64,000 nt of DNA from Methylotenera sp. (GCA_021732365.1 JAKFVD010000026.1:30197-94196), one strand, 5' to 3'. Shown: positions 28,174 through 37,957, numbered from the stretch's first letter. Numbers and translations: made by a program. The notes: a model not told the origin generated them from the sequence alone.

Positions 28174-29070
28174 GTGAAAAAAATTCTACTAACGGGTGTT
28201 AATGGTCAAGTTGGCTATGCACTCCAAAAAAAACTCTCTCAGCATCAAGTCTTTGCTTTAAATCGAGAACAGTTAGATTTAAGCGATAAAGACGCTATAC
28301 GGCGCCTGATGCAAGCCCTTAAGCCTGATTTGATCATCAACCCAGCGGCTTATACTGCTGTTGATAAGGCCGAATCAGAGCCTGAACTCGCTTATACAAT
28401 TAACGCAATTGCACCGCAGATCTTGGCTGAAGAAGCCGCAAAATTGAACGCTGCGCTGATTTATTTTTCAACAGATTATGTCTATGATGGCTCAAAAATA
28501 GCGGATTATTTAGAAACGGATGCTGTGAACCCGTTAAGTGTTTATGGCAAAAGTAAACTGGCAGGTGAAGAAGCTATTCGTGCAGTTGGCTTACCACATC
28601 TGATTTTGCGTACCAGTTGGGTGTATGGTGCTTATGGTAAGAATTTTTTAAAAACCATTATTCGTTTGGCTAGCGAGCGTGACAGCTTGCGCATCGTTGC
28701 AGATCAGTTTGGCGCACCAACCAGTGCTGAAAGCATTGCCGATGCTGTGATGGAATTACTGGCCGTTTGGCAGCCGCAACAAGCGAATCAAACGGGTGTT
28801 TATCATTTCACTAATCAAGGTAAAACGTCTTGGCACGGCTTTAGTTGCGCAATTGTGAACGAATATAATCGTTTGGCAGTGATTAAAAATGAGGATTTAC
28901 TTAAAGCCTCTGTAGAAAATATTGCGGCGATTACAACAGCAGATTATCCTACACCAGCGGTGCGACCAGCTAATTCAACGCTCAATAATCGAAAACTTAA
29001 GCAGACGTTTAACGTGTCGCTACCAAACTGGGAGCAGGGTTTGCAGCAAGTCATGCAGTCGCTAGATTAA
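28174..29070 (+). CDS. rfbD: dTDP-4-dehydrorhamnose reductase
   Basis: RfbD performs the last step to dTDP-L-rhamnose. The 298-residue short-chain dehydrogenase starts at GTG 28174 and shows LLTGVNGQVGYAL (NADPH site), NPAAYTAVDKAESEP, STDYVYDG, and YGKSKLAGE with the Tyr-x3-Lys pair. It ends the rfbBACD operon, lying 24 bases after rfbC. The next gene, queD, converges on it. No rhamnosyltransferase is nearby. Confidence 0.95.
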   Translation: MKKILLTGVNGQVGYALQKKLSQHQVFALNREQLDLSDKDAIRRLMQALKPDLIINPAAYTAVDKAESEPELAYTINAIAPQILAEEAAKLNAALIYFSTDYVYDGSKIADYLETDAVNPLSVYGKSKLAGEEAIRAVGLPHLILRTSWVYGAYGKNFLKTIIRLASERDSLRIVADQFGAPTSAESIADAVMELLAVWQPQQANQTGVYHFTNQGKTSWHGFSCAIVNEYNRLAVIKNEDLLKASVENIAAITTADYPTPAVRPANSTLNNRKLKQTFNVSLPNWEQGLQQVMQSLD

Positions 29071-29109
29071 CGTTTAATAAAAACAGTTTTTTTTGGGTAA
29101 AAATAAGCG

Positions 29110-29550
29110 TTAACTTAGTGCGTCTGCCCAGCTATTCGGCGTTTCATAAAGCCGCACACGTTCTAATTTAAGATGATTGCCGTAAGTATCTTTGTATTGA
29201 TTACGCAAAATCTTAAATGCCTCAGCGGCCATGTTTTCTGCAGTTGGCACAGTGGGGAATATCACGGTTTTATGATTTGGCAGTGAGTTTAAAAAGTCCA
29301 AAACGACTTTGTCATCAAAATAAACCAAAAACGCATGATCCCAAAGGTCAACAACACTTTCGCGCGCGATGCGTTTTACATCCGAAAAATCCATCACCAT
29401 GCCAGTTTCCGACACATTGTTTTGGGTAATGATATCGCCTGAAAGTGTGATTTCCAGCGTATAGCGATGGCCATGTAAATTGCGGCATTGGCTTTTATGT
29501 GAGGGAATACGATGTCCAGCATCGAACTCTAAACGGGTAGTAATTTGCAT
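29110..29550 (-). CDS. queD: 6-carboxy-5,6,7,8-tetrahydropterin synthase (QueD/PTPS family)
   Basis: QueD makes 6-carboxytetrahydropterin from dihydroneopterin triphosphate for queuosine and other 7-deazaguanine nucleosides. The 146-residue protein has the zinc-binding histidines in FDAGHR and LHGHRYTLEI and the catalytic Cys in KSQCRNLHGH. MVMDFSDVKRI and WDHAFLV are also typical. It is somewhat longer than E. coli QueD (about 120). PTPS paralogues differ mainly by the Cys motif, and CxxxHGH as here favours QueD. Confidence 0.88.
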   Translation of the reverse strand: MQITTRLEFDAGHRIPSHKSQCRNLHGHRYTLEITLSGDIITQNNVSETGMVMDFSDVKRIARESVVDLWDHAFLVYFDDKVVLDFLNSLPNHKTVIFPTVPTAENMAAEAFKILRNQYKDTYGNHLKLERVRLYETPNSWADALS

Positions 29551-29565
29551 GGCAAGATTATAGCA

Positions 29566-31311
29566 TTACGTTGCTGGATGCTGTTTTGCCCAGATTAAAA
29601 AGTCCTCAAAAGGCATTGGTTTAGCAAAAAAATAACCTTGGCATTTGTGGATTTTCATTCTTTTAATTAACTCTAGGCAGTCTTCGTCTTCGACGCCTTC
29701 AGCCAACACCTCTTTACCTAAGGTGTAAGCCAAGGCGGCAATCGAGCTCACAATGTCAAAATCTAATCTGGAATGTTTAATATCGCGCACAAATGATTGG
29801 TCAATTTTAATCAAATCAATCGGCATAGTGCGCAAACGTGATAAGGATGAAAATCCAGTACCAAAATCATCCAGCGCAAGCCTGAAGCCATTTTCAGACA
29901 AAGTTTTAATCACAGATGTTGATGATTCGTTGTATTCTAAAATACCATTTTCGGTAATTTCAAGCACAATATCCTGCGGTTTAATTTTCCACAACGCCAT
30001 TGATTGTAATAGCAAGTGCGGCAATTCAATGTCGTATAAATCTTCTGCACGCAGGTTAATGGTTAAATAAATGGGCAATTGGTGGTCGTTAATTAACTCG
30101 CTTGCATAGCGGCAAGCAGAGTTAATGAGCCAGCGTGTAAATAGCTTGCCTTTGCCTACTTTATTCAAAATTTCTATCGTCACACTAGGATATATATTTT
30201 GACCAGCATCATCTGACCAGCGTAATAATAGTTCGGCGCCGGCGCAAGTAGATTGTTCAATATTCACAATCGGCTGAAAAAACAGGGTCAGGCTATCGGT
30301 TGAAAATGCTTCTAACACTTTGTTTTCAATGGTATTCTGAAGTTCAAGCTCTTGTTTGATGACATCAGAATACATAATAAAATATTGCTTCTTAGCCACT
30401 GCGCTTTCTAATGCTGATTTTGCGTTTGCATACAATTCAGTGCTATTTGTTGTTACATCTGAACATGCGCCGCCGCAAAAAGGCGTCACTAAAACGGATT
30501 CACGACTTAATATCAACATTTCTTCAAAAGAACGACCTAATTTAGCTGCTAACAAATTTAGCTGAATATCGCTCTCAACATGCGGGATAAGTACATCAAA
30601 TCTCAAATTACCGCTATGAAACAGTTCATAGCTAGGGGAAATGTTATGTTTGAGTATTTCAGTGATTTTTTGACTTAAGTTAACCGTAATAATGTGTGAA
30701 TAAACGGGGCTATTTTTTGCAATCATAAATTGAATTGAAAATATAGCAACTGTTTGATTTTTAACTAACTTATTTAATTTTTTTTCAAGATATTGATCTA
30801 TTTGGCTGGCGTTTGGCAGTTGCGTATGGCGGTCAAAATTTAGCACATAACTCAACTGCTGCTGTTGAAATTGTTGCGTTGTTTCAGCAACTAAATCAAA
30901 TAAAAATAAGTGAAACTTGTTTGAGTAATCGCTACTAAATAGCGATTTTGATTCAAAGCAGCGCATTAAATTTAGAATAGTTTGTACACTTACATGATGC
31001 TGAATGGCACTGAGCCATAAAAAAATGAGTTGATTGATATGATTGGTAAACTGGCTCAAGTTAAGGCGTTGTGGCCAAGCAACTAAAGCCTCTTTAAGTG
31101 GACTTAACAACACATCAGCATCAATTTTTTCTGCACGCACTTGCTTTTCTAAAAGTGCAATATTTATTGTTAAATTCGCCAATAATCGGTCTTTTCGCAG
31201 GCCATAATAGTCAAGTTTATCGCTAATTTCTTGCTCTTGATAACTGATTTCAATTTCTGGGGCTTGCATTTCAGCTTCAGCTGGCTGGGTAGATTCAAGT
31301 GTTGCGATCAT
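29566..31311 (-). CDS. Cyclic-di-GMP phosphodiesterase, EAL domain with degenerate GGDEF
   Basis: This 581-residue cytoplasmic protein has a helical N-terminal region without a named domain, a central GGDEF-like fold whose signature is lost (SGNLRFDVLIP in place of GGDEF), and a C-terminal EAL domain. EAL motifs are intact: ELLLRW, TINLRAEDL, ITENGIL, LDDFGTGFSS, IDLIKIDQSF, and the loop GVEDEDCLEL. It therefore probably hydrolyses c-di-GMP, with the dead GGDEF as a possible GTP or regulatory site. It lies 37 bases downstream of the HD-GYP gene on the same strand, so the two are likely co-expressed. Confidence 0.88.
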   Translation of the reverse strand: MIATLESTQPAEAEMQAPEIEISYQEQEISDKLDYYGLRKDRLLANLTINIALLEKQVRAEKIDADVLLSPLKEALVAWPQRLNLSQFTNHINQLIFLWLSAIQHHVSVQTILNLMRCFESKSLFSSDYSNKFHLFLFDLVAETTQQFQQQQLSYVLNFDRHTQLPNASQIDQYLEKKLNKLVKNQTVAIFSIQFMIAKNSPVYSHIITVNLSQKITEILKHNISPSYELFHSGNLRFDVLIPHVESDIQLNLLAAKLGRSFEEMLILSRESVLVTPFCGGACSDVTTNSTELYANAKSALESAVAKKQYFIMYSDVIKQELELQNTIENKVLEAFSTDSLTLFFQPIVNIEQSTCAGAELLLRWSDDAGQNIYPSVTIEILNKVGKGKLFTRWLINSACRYASELINDHQLPIYLTINLRAEDLYDIELPHLLLQSMALWKIKPQDIVLEITENGILEYNESSTSVIKTLSENGFRLALDDFGTGFSSLSRLRTMPIDLIKIDQSFVRDIKHSRLDFDIVSSIAALAYTLGKEVLAEGVEDEDCLELIKRMKIHKCQGYFFAKPMPFEDFLIWAKQHPAT

Positions 31312-31348
31312 GTAGTGGATGTATTTTTCAGGCTACTTCAACAGTTAA

Positions 31349-32944
31349 CTATAGATAAAAATCATTGGGGTTCAGCCCATAGCTATCTGGCGCCAAGCTT
31401 CGTGTGATTTTATAAGGTTCGCCAGCTGCGGTGTTGGGGCTGTTAAGTAAGTTTAATATCACAGGAGCGCTATAGCGCACTTTATGTGGATCAAGCAATA
31501 ACATCAGGCGGGGCAGCAATCGTCTTACCTGATTTTGCTGAATAACCACAGCCACTTCGCCTGTATTTAGCTCTACTAACGAGCTAACAGGATACATGCC
31601 CATAAACTGCACTAATTGGTCGACTAACTCAGTACTAAACTGTTTGCCACTCAGTTGATGTATTTCATCCAGCGCTTGCTGGTGAAATACGCCTTTTGCA
31701 TAACTTTTATGGCTGGTAATCGCGCAGTAGGTATCAATTAATCCAGCCGCTTGCGACATTAAGCCTATTTGATTAGCCTTAAGTTGATAAGGATAGCCGC
31801 TGCCGTCAATACGCTCATGATGCTGTGCGACCAGAAAAATAGCGGTATTTGGAATATTCGGCGTGTTTTCTAAAATTTTAAGGCTTTCATCCACATGCTT
31901 TTTGGCATGCTCAAACTCTTCGCGCGTTAACTTGCTGGCTTTCAGTAAAATATCAGATGATATTTTTACTTTCCCTACATCTTGCAACAAACCCGCCAGG
32001 CCCAGCTCTTTAATTTGCTTTTTGGATAAAGCCAGAAAATTCCCAAATGCCATCAATGTAATCGATACGTTAAGTGCATGATTGTATGCATAATCATCAG
32101 TTTTTTTAAGCTTAGCCAACCACAATAACGCATCTGGCGTACGCCCGATACTTTCTACCATGCTATCTAAGATTTCGCTCACTGCAGTTAAATCTAAATG
32201 TTGTTCATTGGCGACCGATTCAAAAATATCGCGTGTGGCAATTTGAGATTGCTCATATACCGGCACGATAATGGCAATTTCGTTTTCGACAGGTGGTTCT
32301 TCCTCATAAATCGTCATTTTATAGGCATCATCTTGCTCAACTTTTTTAGTTTTATCGGTGGCGGTTTGAGCGGAGTTTTTTAATTTATCGCGCTTGAATA
32401 AGCCGCCAATAAACCCACCAACATCACTTACCAACTGCTTAGTGAGAGATTTTTCACCTGCCAAACCTACATTTGATTGAGATGAAGCTGACTCTTGTGT
32501 CGTCGCATTGCCGCCATAACTCAGGTTGTAAATCGTACCATCTTGATTAGATGTGGCAGTATTTTTTTGCGACTGATTTTTAAGCCCAGTTAAAACATCT
32601 AAAAAAGAGAGGTTGCTAGTTTGTTGTTGATTGCTTGTTTGACTATTTGAAGTGTGAACGGTGGATTTCTTTAAACTAGGGTCCTTTAGCTTAACAACTG
32701 AGCCTTCGCGTTTAATGGCAAGATTTTGCTTAGCAGTCGAAACAAACTGATCGCCAGCTGATTTTGTGCGATCAACATACACAAAAGTGCAAAGTGAAGT
32801 TAAGGTGTCAAAATCTGATTGGTCGTCCAGCAAAAAGCCTTGTAGCATAAATGGCGTGCCAATCCATGGCCTATCCAGCTCGGCAATATACATGCCGAGT
32901 GCAAGCCTAGCTATCTCCACTTTCTCTTTTTTTAAATCAATCAT
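31349..32944 (-). CDS. HD-GYP domain protein with DUF3391 N-terminus and altered HD motif
   Basis: The 531-residue protein has an N-terminal DUF3391-type region (EIARLALGMYIAELDRPW), a glutamine/serine/threonine-rich linker, and a C-terminal HD-GYP domain. HD-GYP proteins normally hydrolyse c-di-GMP with a bimetal centre. Here the HD motif is LLQDVGK: Gln321 replaces the metal-ligand His. The later HHERIDGSGYP motif, which defines the GYP loop, is intact. The activity may therefore be lost or changed, leaving a sensor or protein-interaction role. It heads a two-gene unit with the EAL protein. Confidence 0.88.
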   Translation of the reverse strand: MIDLKKEKVEIARLALGMYIAELDRPWIGTPFMLQGFLLDDQSDFDTLTSLCTFVYVDRTKSAGDQFVSTAKQNLAIKREGSVVKLKDPSLKKSTVHTSNSQTSNQQQTSNLSFLDVLTGLKNQSQKNTATSNQDGTIYNLSYGGNATTQESASSQSNVGLAGEKSLTKQLVSDVGGFIGGLFKRDKLKNSAQTATDKTKKVEQDDAYKMTIYEEEPPVENEIAIIVPVYEQSQIATRDIFESVANEQHLDLTAVSEILDSMVESIGRTPDALLWLAKLKKTDDYAYNHALNVSITLMAFGNFLALSKKQIKELGLAGLLQDVGKVKISSDILLKASKLTREEFEHAKKHVDESLKILENTPNIPNTAIFLVAQHHERIDGSGYPYQLKANQIGLMSQAAGLIDTYCAITSHKSYAKGVFHQQALDEIHQLSGKQFSTELVDQLVQFMGMYPVSSLVELNTGEVAVVIQQNQVRRLLPRLMLLLDPHKVRYSAPVILNLLNSPNTAAGEPYKITRSLAPDSYGLNPNDFYL

Positions 32945-33139
32945 TTATTAAATTTTTTAAAGCCGAATGTTTAAATTGATTTATCCATATTGCTGTGTGT
33001 TGTGATAATACATCAAACGATAATAAATGATAACGCTATACAAGTGAATACTTGCCTGACAGGGCACAACATTTCTTTACGTTTGGCGAGTGCAAAATTG
33101 CAGATGAGATTAAACGCAATATTTGCGCTTATGTAATTG

Positions 33140-34018
33140 CTATAAAGCTAGTTCAAGCGATAGTTGTTGGTAAAAATCTAAGCGGGTTGTCGATATTTTG
33201 CCTGCTTTTACCGCGTTAAGTACGGCGCAATCTGGCTCATGAGAGTGTTTGCAGTTATTGAATCGGCATTTGCCTAAATACGGCCGGAATTCTTTGAATG
33301 CTAATTCAATTTGTTCATTGGATAGATGATTTAAACCAAACTCTTGTAAGCCAGGCGAATCGATCAAGCTGCTGGGTTCAGTAAAACCAAATGCATCTAG
33401 ATGATACAAATGCGTGGCGGTAGTAGTGTGTTTGCCGCTATCTAAAACTGTACTAATTTCTTGTGTGCGCACATGCATATTGGGCAATAGGGCATTAATG
33501 ATGGTGGATTTTCCCATGCCAGATTGGCCCACCAAAACGCTTTGGTGATTGGCTAAATACTGTTTGATGATTTGAATATCTTGTTTTGCAGATAGATGAA
33601 CGACTTGGTAGCCTAAATCTGCATACAACTGCAATTTGGTTTTTGCGTTATCTACATCGGCTAAGTCGCATTTGTTCAATACAATTAACGGCTGAATATT
33701 AGCCGCTTCCGCCGCGATTAAACAACGGTTTAATAATGCCTCATAAAAACTGGGTTGAGTGGCTAATACAATAACAATCTGAGTGACGTTAGAAGCTAAA
33801 ATTTTGCTTTTGATGGTGTTGCTGCGGTAAAGCAAGCTGGTGCGTGGCAGGCTGGATTCCACAACGCCTTCAGCCTTATCTGTGAGTTTGATATTAACAA
33901 TATCGCCACAGGCTAAATCGTTTTTTTTGCCACGGGTGACACAGCTGATGCGTGTTTTGTCTGCAAGCTCAATGTCGTAACGTTTGCCATAAGAGGCAAC
34001 AACTAAACCTTGCGGCAT
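33140..34018 (-). CDS. rsgA: Small ribosomal subunit biogenesis GTPase RsgA
   Basis: RsgA is a circularly permuted GTPase that checks late 30S assembly. In the 292-residue protein the OB domain comes first, then G4 LNKCDL, G1 GQSGMGKST, and G3 DSPGL, the permuted order. The C-terminal zinc finger has CRFNNCKHSHEPDC with Cys-x4-Cys-x-His-x5-Cys spacing. The length is slightly short, but all domains are present. It is the gene upstream of the HD-GYP unit, with 195 bases between them that hold no clear gene. Confidence 0.95.
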   Translation of the reverse strand: MPQGLVVASYGKRYDIELADKTRISCVTRGKKNDLACGDIVNIKLTDKAEGVVESSLPRTSLLYRSNTIKSKILASNVTQIVIVLATQPSFYEALLNRCLIAAEAANIQPLIVLNKCDLADVDNAKTKLQLYADLGYQVVHLSAKQDIQIIKQYLANHQSVLVGQSGMGKSTIINALLPNMHVRTQEISTVLDSGKHTTTATHLYHLDAFGFTEPSSLIDSPGLQEFGLNHLSNEQIELAFKEFRPYLGKCRFNNCKHSHEPDCAVLNAVKAGKISTTRLDFYQQLSLELAL

Positions 34019-34053
34019 TAATGGTTAATTTTCAAGGTTAAAATGAGGTTAAG

Positions 34054-34368
34054 TTAATGGTCAAATTTATAGTAGTTTTGATTTAAATAGGCAGCAACGT
34101 TTAATTCTTCGTCTTCAAACCATTTTAAACCAATCATCGTATTGCAATTGCGCACTTGGGCGAGCAAGCCTTTGGATGATTTCACTTTAGCAAATTCTCG
34201 CGTATAAATTTCAGAGCCATCACCGCCATAACTACTGGCATGACAGCTGACACAATGTTGGTTCGCTAGCGCTTTACCAGCATTGATGTCGGCTTTTGCA
34301 AATAACTCATTGGCCTGAAGATTAACGCTAATACATAACAGTACCAAAAATATGGAGTGTTTTAACAT
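34054..34368 (-). CDS. Small monohaem c-type cytochrome
   Basis: The 104-residue protein has a signal peptide (residues 1-19, cut after QAN) and one haem site C39VSCH43. It is a small periplasmic electron carrier of the cytochrome c family. The distal Met ligand is not obvious: the only later Met, in CNTMIGLKWF, is the best candidate. The partner enzyme is unknown. It lies between the M48 protease and rsgA on the minus strand. Related short cytochromes are common in methylotrophs, but no dehydrogenase is adjacent here. Confidence 0.85.
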   Translation of the reverse strand: MLKHSIFLVLLCISVNLQANELFAKADINAGKALANQHCVSCHASSYGGDGSEIYTREFAKVKSSKGLLAQVRNCNTMIGLKWFEDEELNVAAYLNQNYYKFDH

Positions 34369-34386
34369 GTTAAGTTATCTTTCACA

Positions 34387-34412
34387 CTGGTTAATCGGTA
34401 ACGATTAACCAG
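34387..34412. terminator. Palindrome overlapping the M48 protease stop codon
   Basis: CTGGTTAATCG (34387-34397), GTAA, then CGATTAACCAG (34402-34412) form a perfect 11-base stem. It includes the stop codon and the last two codons of the upstream protease gene on the minus strand. No clear U-tract follows, so its role as a terminator is uncertain. Confidence 0.5.
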
Positions 34413-35655
34413 TATACGCCGCTAATTTTGAAATGCGAATGCTAGCAGGTGGATGCGAGTCATAAAAAGCAGAGTGCAAAGGATCTGGCGTTAAGGTTGA
34501 GGCATTGTCACGATATAGTTTTACTAAAGCCTCAACCAAACGATTGGCATCTGCATGCTTGGCAGCATAATCATCCGCTTCAAACTCATTTTTGCGTGAA
34601 TAGCTTGCCATTAGCGGACGTAACAAAAACAAGAACACTGGCGACACTAATAAAAATAATAGCAAGGCCATATGGTTGCTTATTTCAGTAACGCCTAAGC
34701 CATTGTAGAACCAAGACTGATTCATCAACCAGCCCAATAAAGCCAATCCAACAAAGCTCATGAAAAATAGCATGGCGATACGTTTAATCACATGATGGTG
34801 TTTAAAGTGACCAAGCTCATGTGCAAGAACGGCTTCGATTTCTTCTGCGTTTAATCGGCTTAATAAAGTATCAAAAAACACCACACGCTTACTGCTACCA
34901 AAGCCAGTAAAGTATGCGTTGCCGTGACCAGAGCGGGTAGAACCATCCATCACAAACAAGCCCTGCGATTTAAAGCCACATTTTGTTAGCAGTGCTTCAA
35001 TTCTAGATTTAAGTGTTTCATCCGCCAGTGGGGTGAAATTGTTAAATAGCGGCGCAATAAAAGTAGGGTAGACCGCCAACATAACAATGTTAAATACACT
35101 CCACACCACCCATAAGTAAAACCACCAGTATTCACCTGCGCCCTGCATTAACCACAAGGCGGCAAACAAAATAGGGGCGCCCAATGCCAAGCCAACCAAG
35201 CTGTGTTTAAGCAAATCACTCATAAACATGGCTGGTGTCATTTTATTAAAGCCAAAACGCTCATCAATGGTAAATGTTTTGTAGTAATCAAAGGGGATAT
35301 CAATCAAGCTGCTGACCAGCATAGCCGTGCAAATCACCAATGCACCGCGAATAATTTCGTTGCCAGGCAACAAGTTGAACCAAGTGTTATCAATCAACTG
35401 CAAGCCGCCGCCTATGGTCAATATTGCCAACAATAAGGCTTGAGTAGTTGCTTCTATCAAAGCTACTTTAGTTTTAGCGGCAGAATAATCAGCTGCTTTC
35501 TGGTGCGCCTCTAAGCTAATATTGCCTGCAAATGCCGCTGGCACTGCACCACGATGCGCTTGCACATGGTTAATATGACGCGAACCCAGCCAAATGCGGA
35601 TGACTGTGGTTGTGATGAGTAGGAATATGAATATGAAAGTAAGTGTAGATGCCAT
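34405..35655 (-). CDS. M48 family membrane zinc metallopeptidase (Ste24/CAAX protease-like)
   Basis: The 416-residue protein has about six to seven membrane segments and the zinc site HELGH (H279, H283) in VLAHELGHFKHHH. The third ligand is expected in NEFEADDYA. The N-terminal CAAX_prot1-type region (LGSRHINHVQAHRGAVP) and GFGSSKRVVFFDTLL match Ste24-like bacterial proteases, which act in inner-membrane protein quality control. It is divergent from orn, with about 120 bases between starts. Confidence 0.9.
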   Translation of the reverse strand: MASTLTFIFIFLLITTTVIRIWLGSRHINHVQAHRGAVPAAFAGNISLEAHQKAADYSAAKTKVALIEATTQALLLAILTIGGGLQLIDNTWFNLLPGNEIIRGALVICTAMLVSSLIDIPFDYYKTFTIDERFGFNKMTPAMFMSDLLKHSLVGLALGAPILFAALWLMQGAGEYWWFYLWVVWSVFNIVMLAVYPTFIAPLFNNFTPLADETLKSRIEALLTKCGFKSQGLFVMDGSTRSGHGNAYFTGFGSSKRVVFFDTLLSRLNAEEIEAVLAHELGHFKHHHVIKRIAMLFFMSFVGLALLGWLMNQSWFYNGLGVTEISNHMALLLFLLVSPVFLFLLRPLMASYSRKNEFEADDYAAKHADANRLVEALVKLYRDNASTLTPDPLHSAFYDSHPPASIRISKLAAYTG

Positions 35656-35777
35656 ATGGACTTAATCGCTAAAAACCTGAAAAGTTAAATATAATGATAT
35701 TGTGAAGCATTTGAGCGCTATACGTTCAACTTAAGTGCAAAAATAGTGCAACAATTCAAACATTTTAATCGTATTTA

Positions 35778-36362
35778 ATGGAAATCATGATGACCGCTTT
35801 AAGCAGCAATACAGACAATTTAAAATCAAACGACAACTTAATTTGGTTAGACATGGAAATGAGCGGATTACTGCCTGACAGTGACCGTATATTGGAACTT
35901 GCTGCCGTGGTTACCGACGCCGACTTGAATGTGTTAGGCGAGTCGCCAGTGTTGGTCATTCATCAAGCCGACAGTGTTTTAGACGGCATGGATGCTTGGA
36001 ATAAAGGCACACATGGCCGTAGTGGTTTGATTGAAAAAGTAAAAGCGTCTACTTTGGATGAGCAAGCGGCTACTGAGCAGATGATTGCATTTTTAAAGCA
36101 ATATGTACCCGCTGGTAAATCACCTATGTGCGGTAATTCAATTTGTCAGGACAGACGCTTTATGGCGCGCTATATGCCAGAATTAGAGAGTTTTTTTCAT
36201 TACCGCAATTTGGATGTAAGTGTGTTTAAAGAGCTGGCGCGCCGCTGGAAACCAGCTATTTATTCTGGATTTAAAAAAGCCAGTAAGCATGAAGCTTTGG
36301 CAGATATTTACGAATCAATCGATGAGCTTAAATATTATCGTGAGCATTTTATCGTTAAGTAA
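35778..36362 (+). CDS. orn: Oligoribonuclease
   Basis: Orn degrades short RNAs and also pGpG, the linear product of c-di-GMP hydrolysis, so it closes the pathway of the EAL protein nearby. The 194-residue DEDDh exonuclease has [38 protein letters not shown] and [11 protein letters not shown]. Three possible ATG starts occur at 35778, 35787 and 35790. All lie before the conserved core, and the choice does not affect function. Confidence 0.96.
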   Translation: MEIMMTALSSNTDNLKSNDNLIWLDMEMSGLLPDSDRILELAAVVTDADLNVLGESPVLVIHQADSVLDGMDAWNKGTHGRSGLIEKVKASTLDEQAATEQMIAFLKQYVPAGKSPMCGNSICQDRRFMARYMPELESFFHYRNLDVSVFKELARRWKPAIYSGFKKASKHEALADIYESIDELKYYREHFIVK

Positions 36363-36393
36363 AACGGCTTTAACTTAACCATAAAACACAGGC

Positions 36394-36428
36394 AAAAAAA
36401 AGGGGGCATAACGATTAGGTTATACCCC
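36394..36428 (-). terminator. Intrinsic terminator after glgA
   Basis: GGGG-C-ATAAC and GTTAT-A-CCCC form a stem with a six-base loop. On the minus strand it ends in a run of T (complement of the A-run at 36394-36401), which suits termination of the glgA transcript. It lies about 70 bases past the glgA stop. Confidence 0.85.
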
Positions 36429-36496
36429 TAGGGAGGAGAAGTTAGCTTTGGAGAAGCTTAATTATGTATAAGCATCAGCTGTGCCAACTTTTCTTC

Positions 36497-37957
36497 CTAT
36501 TCTGTTAATAAAGTTTTTTCATACAAATCCAGATAAAGCTGTGCGCTAAATGCCCAGCTGACTTCACGATTCATTCCATTCTTTTGAATTCTTCGCCAAT
36601 CGGTTTTGCTTTTCCAAGTTTCTAGCGCGCGTTGAATGGTGACCAAAAGTGATGCAGAACTGACCGTTTTTAACACAAATCCAGTCGCGCTATTATCTTT
36701 AAATGTCATGCTATTCGTGTCTGTTACTGAATCCGCTAATCCGCCTGTTGGCGTTACAATTGGCGGTGTTCCATAGGCTAATCCATATAATTGATTTAGA
36801 CCGCAAGGCTCAAAACGAGACGGCATAATAAACACATCCGACCCTGCCATGATGTTGTGCGAAAGGTGCTCGTGATAGCCGATATTCATACTGACTTGAT
36901 TGGGAAAGCGTTCTGCTAAATCGGTAAAACTCGCTTCTAATACTTTATCGCCACTGCCTAAAATAACAAACTGGCAGCCTTGATTAACGAGTTGCGGCAT
37001 GATGGAGGGGAGTAAATCTAACCCTTTTTGATGAGTTAAGCGACTGACAATGCCCAATAAAGGGGCATTTGCATCAATTTGAAGCCCGAGTTGCTGTTGC
37101 AACATTTTTTTGACGGTTGATTTGCCCGTAATGCGCTGATTGCTGTAATTTTTAGTTAAATGCACATCTGTTTCAGGATTCCATTCCTGTATATCGATAC
37201 CATTTAAAATGCCAGTTAAATCATCACTGCGCGTTTGTAAAAGGCCTTGGAAGCCAAATCCAAAACTTTCTGATTGAATCTCTTCTGCATAGGTTGGGCT
37301 GACAGTGCTTAATTGATCGGCATAAAAAAGACCCGCTTTTAAGAATGATATTTGCTCATAATACTCAAAACCATTGATTTGAAAATGGGCAGCCGGTAGC
37401 TCAAGTCTAGTCAGCCAATTGGCATGAAAATTACCCTGAAACGCTAAATTGTGAATGCTGAAAATGGATTTTGTAGTGGAATTGTCGATTAGCTTCATAT
37501 ATGCGGGTGTTAATCCCGTTTGCCAGTCATTACATTGAATCAAATCAGGCTGCCAATCAGTCAGCGGACTGTTTGTACTGCAAAGCAAGCTTGCCACGCG
37601 CGATAACACACCAAAGCGCAAGGCATTATCTAACCAGTCTTTGCCATTTTCATCAGAGTAGGGGCCACCTGCACGCTCATACAATGCCGCATTTTTAATC
37701 GCAATCACATCTAGGTTAGTGTCTGGCATTTTGCCAATTAAAATAGAACAAGTTTCGCCCAGCACGTTAATATTGGCAATTGTTTCAATATTTTTAAGTT
37801 TGGCTAAAACGGCGCTGTAGCCTGGCATCACCAGCTTAATATCACCATTAAATGTGCTTAATTGGCTAATCGCTTTGGGGAGTGCGCCACTGACATCGGC
37901 AAGACCGCCAGTTTTAATCAGAGGGTAGGCTTCAGAGGTAGCAAATAAAACGCGCAA
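36497..37957 (-). CDS. glgA: Glycogen synthase (ADP-glucose type)
   Basis: GlgA transfers glucose from ADP-glucose to growing glycogen. The 486-residue GT5 enzyme starts at TTG 37957, giving the canonical opening RVLFATSEAYPLIKTGGLADV with the ADP-glucose-binding KTGGL at residues 15-19. Later motifs are SIHNLAFQGNF, LNGIDIQEWNP, GIVSRLTHQKGLDLL, and FIMPSRFEPCGLNQLYGLAYGT with the catalytic Glu. It stands alone, 12 kb from glgB and glgC, and is divergent from crcB. Confidence 0.95.
   Translation of the reverse strand: MRVLFATSEAYPLIKTGGLADVSGALPKAISQLSTFNGDIKLVMPGYSAVLAKLKNIETIANINVLGETCSILIGKMPDTNLDVIAIKNAALYERAGGPYSDENGKDWLDNALRFGVLSRVASLLCSTNSPLTDWQPDLIQCNDWQTGLTPAYMKLIDNSTTKSIFSIHNLAFQGNFHANWLTRLELPAAHFQINGFEYYEQISFLKAGLFYADQLSTVSPTYAEEIQSESFGFGFQGLLQTRSDDLTGILNGIDIQEWNPETDVHLTKNYSNQRITGKSTVKKMLQQQLGLQIDANAPLLGIVSRLTHQKGLDLLPSIMPQLVNQGCQFVILGSGDKVLEASFTDLAERFPNQVSMNIGYHEHLSHNIMAGSDVFIMPSRFEPCGLNQLYGLAYGTPPIVTPTGGLADSVTDTNSMTFKDNSATGFVLKTVSSASLLVTIQRALETWKSKTDWRRIQKNGMNREVSWAFSAQLYLDLYEKTLLTE

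Noticed and set aside
32945..33139. Small gene or RNA between the HD-GYP gene and rsgA
   Set aside because: The spacer has only a short imperfect AAACGCAA/TTTGCGCTT pairing and no supported reading frame.
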